This document shows positions 1 to 6,240 of a stretch of 6,240 nt of DNA, in pieces. This stretch comes from Leptospiraceae bacterium (GTDB taxonomy: Bacteria > Spirochaetota > Leptospiria > Turneriellales > Turneriellaceae), in assembly GCA_025057195.1 (NCBI GenBank), contig JANWWX010000078.1:1-6240 (forward strand). The letters run 5' to 3'. The notes beneath the pieces were generated by a model. That model had not been told where the DNA came from. It was given only the letters and a program-made list of their open reading frames with translations, and did not search any database. How positions within the stretch are numbered: the stretch's first letter is position 1; each line of letters begins with the position of its first letter. Position numbers and translations under genes: made by a program.

Positions 1-29
1 ATTAGTGGGGAAAAGTCAAAGTTAACACT

Positions 30-638
30 ATGAAACAAATCCTTAAAGCCAGCCTGCTTTTGCTTCTGACTTGGCCAATCACCGCGTTGGGTGGGCAAAG
101 TATTTTCCTCAAAGGCTATTTGGGTGTGGGTTATTCCCGCGTCGCGCAGCGCGATGATAAGGCTAACACAGCGCTGGTGCTTTCAGGTCCCATCGGCATG
201 AGTATGGTGCAGGTGGGTGGTGCGCTGAGCCCAGCAATCAAGTTTTTTGCGTTCACCGCATTCCACCTCGGGCCGTGGCTTTCTGTAACCACAGAAAATT
301 TCAAAATCGACACGCAGTATAGCTACTTTTTTGTCCATGACTTGGGCTTGGGCTTGTCTTATTACTTAAAGGACGGATACTCCATAACACTGGGTGGGGC
401 AGTGTCGAATAACTATTACCGCTATAGCGTTTACCAGGTTTCGGGTGTTGGCACCCATACCCGGCATGGCTGGGCAATGCATGCCATTTTAGGGAAAGAG
501 CTTTGGGTGTGGGAGCAATTTTCTTTTGGCGTTTCCCTGCTATTTTCGTTTAACCGGGTGTACGACGTTGGCCCTTCGGCAGATGCGCCCATCAACGGCA
601 TCTATGCAGGGTTGGCAGTATCTGCCATGTACGACTGA
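30..638 (+). CDS. Putative outer-membrane beta-barrel protein, function unknown
   Basis: The 202-residue product begins with a classic Sec signal peptide: a Lys-containing n-region, a Leu-rich core at residues 8-14 and a likely signal peptidase I site after A19-L20-G21. There is no cysteine anywhere, so it is not a lipoprotein. The mature part is rich in Gly and aromatic residues in alternating, strand-like stretches (about 24-38, 48-65, 70-88, 97-113, 117-135, 147-177 and 190-202), as expected of a small outer-membrane barrel of about 8 strands. The segment [15 protein letters not shown] (155-169) recalls a 'GKEWW...WGLGV' signature I associate with uncharacterised barrel proteins of diderms such as myxobacteria; this is from memory. 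ATG 30 is chosen because an in-frame stop lies at 3-5 and the signal peptide begins exactly there. The purine tract at 7-15 sits rather far upstream for a Shine-Dalgarno site. It ends 73 bp before mreB. No specific function can be assigned. Confidence 0.78.
   Translation: MKQILKASLLLLLTWPITALGGQSIFLKGYLGVGYSRVAQRDDKANTALVLSGPIGMSMVQVGGALSPAIKFFAFTAFHLGPWLSVTTENFKIDTQYSYFFVHDLGLGLSYYLKDGYSITLGGAVSNNYYRYSVYQVSGVGTHTRHGWAMHAILGKELWVWEQFSFGVSLLFSFNRVYDVGPSADAPINGIYAGLAVSAMYD
613..627 (+). repeat. Short perfect inverted repeat (6-bp arms, 3-base loop)
   Basis: TGGCAG-TAT-CTGCCA lies within the last codons of the barrel-protein gene. No T-tract follows, so it is not a typical intrinsic terminator. 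A second, looser TGGCA...TGCCA pair occurs at 652-673 in the gap before mreB. Confidence 0.35.
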
Positions 639-701
639 GCTGGGCAGTATTTGGCACTCTTTATTAGTTGCCACCGTGTCTTGCGATATGGTTTTGCCGG
701 T

Positions 702-709
702 GGGGAAAG
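702..709 (+). promoter_or_regulatory. Ribosome-binding site of mreB
   Basis: GGGGAAAG lies just before the ATG at 712, with six bases between the last G of the GGGG run and the start. It favours 712 over the in-frame ATG at 688, which would add eight residues (MVLPVGKA) not typical of MreB N-termini. Confidence 0.6.
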
Positions 710-711
710 CT

Positions 712-1728
712 ATGCTTTTTGATTGGTTCCATTCGCTATTTTCAAACGACATGGGCATAGACCTCGGCACAGCCAACACACTGGTCTATGTGCGGGGTCA
801 AGGGATTGTGTTGTCAGAACCCTCCGTTGTTGCTGTAGAGGCCGCCACTGGAAAGGTGCTCGCGGTCGGACAAGAGGCCAAGCGCATGTTGGGCAGAACA
901 CCGGGGGACATCGTTGCCATCCGGCCAATGAAAGACGGTGTCATCGCTGACTTTGAAACCGTCGAAAAAATGATCCGGTACTTCATCAATAAGGTGCATA
1001 ACCGCGCCACGCTCGTAAAACCGCGGATCGTGATCGGTGTGCCTTCGGGCATCACGGAAGTAGAGCGCCGGGCGGTGCGGGAATCGGCCGAACAGGCAGG
1101 TGCGCGGGAAATCCACCTTATCGACGAGGCCTATGCTGCGGCGCTGGGCGCCAAGATACCGGTACATGAGCCAGCGGGGAACATGATCATCGATATTGGG
1201 GGCGGCACCACCGAAATTGCGGTGATCTCGCTTGGTGGCATGGTGATCGCCGACAGCATTCGGATTGGCGGTGATGAATTCGATGAAGCGATCATCAAGC
1301 ACTTGAGGATACACCACAACTTGGTCATCGGTGAGCGGACCGCTGAAGAGATCAAGCTGGCCATCGGCAATGCCATGCCGGAAAAGAAAAACGAAACTTA
1401 CGAACTCAAGGGCCGTGACGCCAGCACGGGCTTGCCGCGAACTGTGATTATTGACAGCCACGAGGTGCGCAAGGCGTTGAAGGAACCCATCGACGCGATT
1501 GTGGAGGCAACCAAGGCAGCACTGGAGAAAACGCCGCCGGAACTGGCAGCCGACATTGTCGAGCGTGGTATCGTGATGACTGGTGGTGGTTGTCTGCTCA
1601 AAGGTCTCGACAAGCACCTGTCCAAAGAAACTGGAGTGCCAGTGATCCGTGCCGAAAATCCGCTCAACTGTGTGGTCGAAGGCACTGGCCGCTTCCTCGA
1701 GGAGATGCGCTACCGCAAGGGCCGCTGA
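712..1728 (+). CDS. mreB: Rod shape-determining protein MreB (bacterial actin)
   Basis: MreB is the ATP-binding actin homologue that forms membrane-associated filaments and directs lateral cell-wall synthesis. The 338-residue product has the family's normal length. It begins with a short amphipathic, aromatic-rich stretch ([13 protein letters not shown]) of the kind that anchors MreB to the inner membrane. Next come the phosphate-1 loop ([10 protein letters not shown], 14-23), the hinge containing [11 protein letters not shown] with the catalytic-type Glu139, phosphate-2 (DIGGGTTE, 161-168) and the adenosine motif ([12 protein letters not shown], 288-299). All nucleotide-site motifs look intact. 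The start is the ATG at 712, which follows a good ribosome-binding site. The next gene, crcB, starts at the base after the stop codon, so the two are likely coupled. Unlike many genomes, mreC and mreD do not follow. It could therefore be one of several MreB paralogues, though the sequence is close to canonical. Confidence 0.97.
   Translation: MLFDWFHSLFSNDMGIDLGTANTLVYVRGQGIVLSEPSVVAVEAATGKVLAVGQEAKRMLGRTPGDIVAIRPMKDGVIADFETVEKMIRYFINKVHNRATLVKPRIVIGVPSGITEVERRAVRESAEQAGAREIHLIDEAYAAALGAKIPVHEPAGNMIIDIGGGTTEIAVISLGGMVIADSIRIGGDEFDEAIIKHLRIHHNLVIGERTAEEIKLAIGNAMPEKKNETYELKGRDASTGLPRTVIIDSHEVRKALKEPIDAIVEATKAALEKTPPELAADIVERGIVMTGGGCLLKGLDKHLSKETGVPVIRAENPLNCVVEGTGRFLEEMRYRKGR
1717..1721 (+). 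promoter_or_regulatory. Ribosome-binding site of crcB inside the mreB 3' end
   Basis: AAGGG lies seven bases before the GTG at 1729, within the last codons of mreB. It supports GTG as the crcB start and suggests translation of crcB by ribosomes finishing mreB. Confidence 0.5.
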
Positions 1729-2100
1729 GTGCTAACCAACATCGTTTTGGTGGCGATCGGCGGGCTGGTGGGGAGTGTCTTGCGCTACCTTGTCTCGTTG
1801 TTTGTGGTAGAACCCGGTGCATTCCCACTACGCACATTTTTGGTCAATGTCGTTGGTTCGTTTCTGATGGGAATATTGTTTGCGTTGTCAGAAAAAAATT
1901 TACTGCCAACACAGGGCCGACTTTTGCTCATGACTGGCCTTTGCGGCGGGTTCACAACGTTTTCTGCCTTCTCACTCGAAAACCTGCAGTTACTCCAAAG
2001 CGGTGAATTCTCAGCACTACTACTTTACGTGGTTGCGAGTGTGTTGCTCGGATTGTTGGCACTGGCAGCTGGCAGCTATGCTGTGCTGATTTGTTTTTGA
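1729..2100 (+). CDS. crcB: CrcB/Fluc fluoride ion channel
   Basis: Fluc proteins are small inner-membrane channels that export fluoride and protect the cell from its toxicity. They work as antiparallel dual-topology dimers. This 123-residue protein has the usual length, with four hydrophobic segments at about 4-26, 35-54, 64-89 and 95-121. Family motifs are present: GGLVGSVLRY (11-20), the pore-type segment FLVNVVGSFLMG (37-48) with Asn40, and GLCGGFTTFSAFSLE (70-84). The last supplies the central sodium-site glycine/threonine region and the pore phenylalanines (F78, F81). One deviation is LRT at 34-36, where most homologues have LGT. The GTG start abuts the mreB stop (TGA|GTG) and has AAGGG upstream. 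A single copy is seen, so it is presumably a homodimer unless a second copy exists elsewhere. No fluoride riboswitch is visible, consistent with expression from the mreB transcript. Confidence 0.95.
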   Translation: MLTNIVLVAIGGLVGSVLRYLVSLFVVEPGAFPLRTFLVNVVGSFLMGILFALSEKNLLPTQGRLLLMTGLCGGFTTFSAFSLENLQLLQSGEFSALLLYVVASVLLGLLALAAGSYAVLICF

Positions 2101-2137
2101 TTAAAGCCAATTTTTCTCGGCAAACTCATTTGACGGC

Positions 2138-2164
2138 ATGTCACTGCGCTTAAGCCTAAAATGA
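2138..2164 (+). other. Possible 8-codon upstream mini-ORF before lptD
   Basis: ATG 2138 opens an 8-codon frame (MSLRLSLK) whose TGA at 2162-2164 directly abuts the GTG start of lptD. No purine-rich ribosome-binding site precedes the lptD GTG itself, so re-initiation from this mini-ORF is one way lptD could be translated. Its own ribosome-binding site is weak. It may be chance. Confidence 0.25.
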
Positions 2165-4615
2165 GTGTCTCGCTTTAGGATCAGACACTTTGCTCTGTTG
2201 TTTTTCCTTTCTGGTTTTTATGAAACACTTGCTGCCCAATCGGCTCCGCTTGAGATCCTGCGCGCCTCTGAAGCAGAGTATGTCACGGTCGGGGAAGGAG
2301 ATGAAGGTATCTTCATCCTCCGTGGCGGCATCATTGTGCGTTCGGGAAAATCGCTCCTACGTGCCGAGACAGTCAAAATCAATACACGCACCGCAGAGGT
2401 GTTCGGTGAAGGTAAAGTCGTCTTTGAATCCGAAACATCCCGACTCTCCGGCGACAAATTTTACTACGATGCGCGCCACAATTCGGGGGTAGTCTATTCG
2501 GCCCAGGCTGCGGCAAAACCATTTTACCTTGCTGGTAGTGTGGTCAAGCAAGTGGCTGCCAACCGCTATGTTGCGCGCGATGCCTTCTTTACGACCTGCA
2601 ACGAAAAATTCCCGCACTACTATTTTAAAGCTAAAAAGCTATGGCTTTACCGCAATAGCGAGCTGGCCGCACTCTCGGCAATATTTTATGTCGGACAGAC
2701 TCCGGTTTTTTATTGGCCGCTTTTGATCAAATCCGATCTGGGCACTGGCGTCATCACGCAGTACGGCAATAATTTAACCCGCGGGCATTTTTTGCAGAAC
2801 ACCTGGTATTTTAGCATCCCACCGGCACAGGACTCAGCCTTGCTGCCGCAGCGTGGTAAATTGCTTTTGGACTGGTACCAAAAAGTAGGTTACCTTTTAG
2901 GCACACAGCTGCGGCGCGAAAGTGCCGATTTGCAGTACAACCTCGATGTGGCCATCGCCAATTTCCGCGCTCGGCGCACCACCACCAATAATTCCGGCGA
3001 GACCGTGATCACCAACCAGGTGTTGCAGCCGGATGGTAGCTATGGTCCCACTGAATATTTTTGGTATCGGGTGCGTGCCGATGCGCGCGGCAATTTCCAC
3101 CGCTCGCGCCGCGACGATAGCATGACATCGGGTTTTGTGCGCTTCGAATACTACAAGCACCGCAACTTTGAACTTGAATTTGGTGAGCGCTATGAACCCG
3201 ATTTGACCATCAATGCCATCTACCGCCCACGTTTTACCCAAAATACGATGCAGACAAATCTGCTGTCGTGGCAGACTGGGATCAGCCATGCAAGCCGCGA
3301 CACACAGCTTGCGCTGCGTGTTGAGCGCCAATTCGCTTGGTACCAGGCTTCTCCGGAAACGGATTCGCGCTATGCGCCGATTTACGATCTCACACCGGAG
3401 CTTTTTTTCAGCCACCGCATTTTTTTGCTACAAAAACCCGCAGGGCCACTCAAGGGCATCACCAACAATAGCGAAGGCAGGTTGCAATACACGCGTTTTT
3501 ACCGCGATTTACAGACAGTGCTGGTCAAAGATTTCCTGCGCAGCGAGGCCAACAACCAGACGAGCTTTTATTTTGCTTTTTTCCCTTGGCTCAACGTGAT
3601 TCCCGGGGCTGGTGTCGGGATGCTTTATAGCCATACCACGCTCGACGATCCGCTGCTACGCCGGGAAATGGCACGCCAAAGTTATGCGCATATTTTTACG
3701 CACAATCTCATGAGGATTGGCTATCCTTTTTTATATGCGCAAGCCGTTTACCACCGGCGTTATGCATTTGCCGAGCGTGGACCCGATTTGACTTTTTACC
3801 GAGAAAGGCTGCACTATGCGACATTTTCTCTCAACTCGGACTTGAACCCGTACGCACAGCTTTCAGTGGCAGCAACACGCGACCTGCGGCCATACCCCAA
3901 TGCGCTGCAAGAGCACGAGCGCTGGTCAGATCTCACGATGCGACTACAGGCAGATTATGATTTCTTGCGTGGCTTCACGGCCAATCTTTATGGCTTGGCG
4001 GAGCGGCGCTATAACCATTTCAATGGGCTGGGCTGCGTCAACGTCGCGGCATATTCACTCCAGTTCCGCACGATGAACACCAACGACTTCCAGTTTTACT
4101 ACCGCCTGGGTGGTTACCGGCTGCCGCTTTTGCGCGAGCTAACGCTATTTAAGCTAACCACCAACTACCGGCACAATTTCATCAACATTGCAGAGTCGAA
4201 TTTACGGCTGGGAGTGGAGGCCAATATCCTTTTCCACGACTACTGGCGTTTTCGCATCGCGCTCAACTCGCTGGCTGACCAGTTCGAACGCTACCGCACT
4301 AATGCTCCGGCGTTTGTTCCTTTCACAGAGGATTTTTTGCGCTCGCTCAATCCATTCGATAGCACGCGCAGTCGCAGGATCCTCAACCTCGAAAACCTTT
4401 TTGCCAGCATCGAGCACGACCTGCACCGCTGGCTCTTGCGGATCAATTTCATGGTGTCACGGCGGACCATTTATACTGGCAGCTACATGCGCGATCGCAC
4501 CAGTTTTCTGGAGCAGACGATTGCAATCAGCTTCACGCTCAAGGATATCGACGGCTTTGGGTTACCGCACACCGAGGTCTATCGCTACAACCCTACCGAC
4601 GCGGGAGTCCGTTGA
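2165..4615 (+). CDS. lptD: LPS-assembly outer-membrane protein LptD (OstA/Imp)
   Basis: LptD, with the lipoprotein LptE, forms the outer-membrane translocon that receives lipopolysaccharide from the LptA bridge and inserts it into the outer leaflet. The 816-residue product has a signal peptide (basic MSRFRIRH, hydrophobic core 9-18, likely cleavage after LAA at 22-24). A periplasmic OstA-type beta-jellyroll follows at about 28-145 with repeating strand/turn units (GIFILRGG, AEVFGEGKVVF, RLSGDKFYY). The LptD hallmark comes next: AFFTTC (140-145), then HYYFKAKK and an aromatic/Pro stretch near 176-186 leading into DLGTG. The remainder, about 200-795, is a large Tyr/Phe/Arg-rich barrel. Only two cysteines exist, C145 and C624. 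The GTG at 2165 is the earliest possible start, since TGA occupies 2162-2164, and it gives a complete signal peptide. No ribosome-binding site is obvious. The 3' end overlaps the convergent nadC by 23 bp. The DLGTG...RGHFLQNTWYFS region resembles spirochaete LptD. Confidence 0.93.
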   Translation: MSRFRIRHFALLFFLSGFYETLAAQSAPLEILRASEAEYVTVGEGDEGIFILRGGIIVRSGKSLLRAETVKINTRTAEVFGEGKVVFESETSRLSGDKFYYDARHNSGVVYSAQAAAKPFYLAGSVVKQVAANRYVARDAFFTTCNEKFPHYYFKAKKLWLYRNSELAALSAIFYVGQTPVFYWPLLIKSDLGTGVITQYGNNLTRGHFLQNTWYFSIPPAQDSALLPQRGKLLLDWYQKVGYLLGTQLRRESADLQYNLDVAIANFRARRTTTNNSGETVITNQVLQPDGSYGPTEYFWYRVRADARGNFHRSRRDDSMTSGFVRFEYYKHRNFELEFGERYEPDLTINAIYRPRFTQNTMQTNLLSWQTGISHASRDTQLALRVERQFAWYQASPETDSRYAPIYDLTPELFFSHRIFLLQKPAGPLKGITNNSEGRLQYTRFYRDLQTVLVKDFLRSEANNQTSFYFAFFPWLNVIPGAGVGMLYSHTTLDDPLLRREMARQSYAHIFTHNLMRIGYPFLYAQAVYHRRYAFAERGPDLTFYRERLHYATFSLNSDLNPYAQLSVAATRDLRPYPNALQEHERWSDLTMRLQADYDFLRGFTANLYGLAERRYNHFNGLGCVNVAAYSLQFRTMNTNDFQFYYRLGGYRLPLLRELTLFKLTTNYRHNFINIAESNLRLGVEANILFHDYWRFRIALNSLADQFERYRTNAPAFVPFTEDFLRSLNPFDSTRSRRILNLENLFASIEHDLHRWLLRINFMVSRRTIYTGSYMRDRTSFLEQTIAISFTLKDIDGFGLPHTEVYRYNPTDAGVR

Positions 4616-6240
4616 CGTTTTCTATTTCCAGGCTAAAATCGGGCGGCGTGATGGTGTTAGTGATGGACCCTAAACTGACAAAATCGACGCCGGTGCCCTT
4701 CAGCCGATGCAGGTTGCGCAGGTGGAAGCCGCCGGAGGCCTCGGCCGTGATGCGGGTACCGAACTTGCGGTTGGCCTCGCGGATGAGGCGCACTGCTTTT
4801 TTCATCAGCGCCGGCTCCATATTGTCCAGGAGGATCATATCCGGTTTCAATGCCAACGCCTCGCGCAGCTGCTCTAAGTTTTCCACTTCCACCTCAAGCG
4901 GGGTAAACGGTGCCTGGCGGCGGAACGCCTCGATGGCTGCGCTGACAGAGCCGGCATGCGCAATATGGTTGTCTTTGATCAACCCCATTTCGGCCAAATT
5001 GAACCGGTGGTTACATCCACCGCCTTTGATGACTGCATATTTTGAAAGGTTGCGCAAGCCAGGTATCGTCTTTCGGGTATCGAGCACCTTGATGCCATAC
5101 TGTGCCGCGACAGTCGCAACACGCCGCGTGTGCGTGGCGATCGCACTTAGGAAAGCCAGGAAATTGAGGGCGACGCGTTCGGCTTGGAGCACGGCACGGA
5201 CATCGCCATGGAAATGCAAAACAGTGTCGCCGGAACGCAGTGTGTCCCCGTCTGCCGCTGCCAGTTCGATCTGCATCGTGCTGTCAAAGTAGCGCAGGGC
5301 AAATTCGGCCAGCCGGACCCCGCACAGCACACAGGGACTTTTGACAAATATCCGACCGCGTGCCGGGCCTTGGTCTTTGAAAATTGCCTGCGTGGTGATG
5401 TCGGCATCGGCCCTATCTTCCGCGAGTGCCCGGCGTACGGCTTCCTCAATTTCCCAATCGCTGAGCTGTGCAGTGGCGGAACCATAGACCACACGTTCTT
5501 GCGGCGGTTCATTGGGCATGAGCCCACGGAAATTGATCTGGCTTTTGTAGTAGTCAAGTATTGCCTTATCGTTTTGTGTGAAAAACTCAAGCAAGCGTTG
5601 TTCTGCTGCATCGGCTTTGTTGTTGCGGATGAGCTGCAGCACTTCGCGGTAAACCGACACCGCATTTTCCATATTCCAAAAATTTTTATTGTACGACAGC
5701 ACCGAGTCGAGATAGTCTCGCCGGATGCGGTTGAGCACAAAGCGTGCGGTATTGAAGCCCGAAAGGTTAGCCACTTGCAGGAAAAACTCGAATTCTGCCT
5801 CGTGGAAGCTCACCCAATCCCAGTTGCGGTTTTCGCTCAAAAATTGCATTTCGTCCAGGAGTTCCTGCAGGCGTGCGAAAATCTTTTTCTGCAAGAAACT
5901 GCCGCGCCAGTTTTCTGCCGCTTTGAATACAACTGCGGCTGTGAAATGCCGCCGCATCTCCAGAAAATCCGCCAAAAGTTCAGGGTGTACAGGCCGCTCG
6001 GAAAAAATGCCTTCTTCAAAAGCGGCGCGGATCGCGCGCAAATTTTCAGAAGCCACGATGCGCAGCGTCACCAGAGCAGGGATCAGGCTTAGCCCTAAGT
6101 GCCGTTCGCGCGCGCGGTTACGCACATAGGCCACAAGCTGGCGGAAAAGCTGAGCCCCTGTTTGTGTCATCGCCAAAGATGGTTTATGTTTTTTGGAGCT
6201 GCGAAAAAGGGGGATGATCTTTTTGCCTTTGCTGCGCCCT
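4593..6240 (-). CDS. nadC: FadR-like ligand-binding domain fused to quinolinate phosphoribosyltransferase (NadC); probably 5'-truncated by the window edge
   Basis: The C-terminal half is NadC, which converts quinolinate and PRPP to nicotinate mononucleotide, CO2 and PPi in de novo NAD synthesis. Residues are counted from the TTG at 6176. QAERVALNFL (331-340, Arg334), DTRKTIPGLR (366-375), CNHRFN (388-393), LIKDNHI (399-405), LEVEVE (427-432), ILLDN (448-452), TAEASGGF (477-484) and VSLGSITNT (500-508) form a complete QPRTase barrel. The expected Arg, Lys, Glu and Asp active-site residues are present, but Asn507 replaces the usual His of LTHS. Residues ~28-210 do not belong to NadC. They are helical and match the FadR-type C-terminal domain of GntR regulators in pattern: LLADFLEMRRHF, then WVSFHEAEFEFFLQVANLSG, then RFVLNRIRRDYL, then the VYREVLQLI helix. 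No His occurs at 126-210, so the FCD metal site is absent. A Pro-rich linker (about 211-238) joins the halves. Possible starts are ATG 6170 and TTG 6176, but no ribosome-binding site precedes them. The frame stays open to 6239 with basic, wing-like residues (GRSKGKKI), so an N-terminal winged helix probably lies beyond the window. Confidence 0.9.
   Translation of the reverse strand, partial: GRSKGKKIIPLFRSSKKHKPSLAMTQTGAQLFRQLVAYVRNRARERHLGLSLIPALVTLRIVASENLRAIRAAFEEGIFSERPVHPELLADFLEMRRHFTAAVVFKAAENWRGSFLQKKIFARLQELLDEMQFLSENRNWDWVSFHEAEFEFFLQVANLSGFNTARFVLNRIRRDYLDSVLSYNKNFWNMENAVSVYREVLQLIRNNKADAAEQRLLEFFTQNDKAILDYYKSQINFRGLMPNEPPQERVVYGSATAQLSDWEIEEAVRRALAEDRADADITTQAIFKDQGPARGRIFVKSPCVLCGVRLAEFALRYFDSTMQIELAAADGDTLRSGDTVLHFHGDVRAVLQAERVALNFLAFLSAIATHTRRVATVAAQYGIKVLDTRKTIPGLRNLSKYAVIKGGGCNHRFNLAEMGLIKDNHIAHAGSVSAAIEAFRRQAPFTPLEVEVENLEQLREALALKPDMILLDNMEPALMKKAVRLIREANRKFGTRITAEASGGFHLRNLHRLKGTGVDFVSLGSITNTITPPDFSLEIENVNGLPRR

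Noticed and set aside
613..627. Hairpin as an intrinsic terminator of the barrel-protein gene
   Set aside because: It is inside the coding sequence, has only 6-bp arms and is not followed by a T-run.
651..690. Promoter-like TTGGCA or TTGCCA with GATATG before mreB
   Set aside because: Spacers of 28 and 11 bp do not fit a sigma-70 type promoter, and no better pair was found in the gap.
526..711. Longer mreB reading with a start at 526
   Set aside because: It would overlap the barrel-protein gene by over 100 bp and add about 60 Cys/Arg-rich residues unlike any MreB. ATG 712 has a good ribosome-binding site and a typical MreB N-terminus.
814..1617. 267-codon open frame on the - strand, antisense to mreB
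   Set aside because: The + strand encodes a textbook MreB across all of it. The antisense product has no recognisable motif and is His/Arg/Asp-rich, as expected from a mirrored GC-rich gene.
2130..2162. Promoter-like TTGACG ... TAAAAT before lptD
   Set aside because: The spacer is 21 bp, well beyond the usual 16-18, and transcription would begin after the lptD start codon.
4612..5292. 226-codon + strand open frame starting within the lptD end
   Set aside because: It lies opposite the most conserved NadC motifs and its product is a low-complexity Arg/Ser-rich mirror of them.
5184..6092. 302-codon + strand open frame opposite nadC
   Set aside because: The - strand shows conserved NadC and FadR-like domains through this stretch. 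The + strand product has no signal, domain or start context and reads as a shadow.

Overview
The window comes from a diderm (Gram-negative type) bacterium of roughly 50-55% GC. It encodes an outer-membrane LPS assembly protein (LptD) and a small outer-membrane-type barrel protein. The LptD has an FTTC motif followed by a DLGTG...RGHFLQNTWYFS stretch. From memory this looks most like spirochaete LptD, in particular the Leptospira/Turneriella side. That lineage call is an inference of modest confidence, because no RNA marker or taxonomic signature is present.

Layout. Four genes lie on the + strand and one converges on them from the right. (1) 30-638 is a secreted, probably outer-membrane beta-barrel protein of unknown function. 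(2) 712-1728 is mreB, the actin-like rod-shape protein. (3) 1729-2100 is crcB/fluc, a fluoride channel whose GTG start directly abuts the mreB stop. (4) 2165-4615 is lptD, with a GTG start that directly abuts the stop of an 8-codon mini-ORF. (5) On the - strand, 4593 to the right edge is a nadC gene whose product carries a FadR-type (GntR-family) all-helical ligand-binding domain in front of the quinolinate phosphoribosyltransferase. The reading frame stays open to the window edge, so the gene is probably cut there and its predicted DNA-binding winged helix would lie outside. The 3' ends of lptD and nadC overlap by 23 bp.

How they fit together. mreB and crcB look translationally coupled. mreC, mreD, pbp2 and rodA are absent on the downstream side. 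The barrel protein, MreB and LptD all concern the cell envelope, but the sequence does not prove one operon. The standout is the regulator-enzyme fusion. By analogy with E. coli NadR it could be a single protein that makes nicotinate mononucleotide and also senses pathway status at promoters. That is inference: the catalytic half is clear, the sensor half is recognised by fold-level pattern, and the DNA-binding half is not visible.

There is no gene-free stretch above 300 bases. The gaps at 639-711 and 2101-2164 hold no convincing promoter or terminator. No tRNA, rRNA, CRISPR array or insertion sequence was seen.
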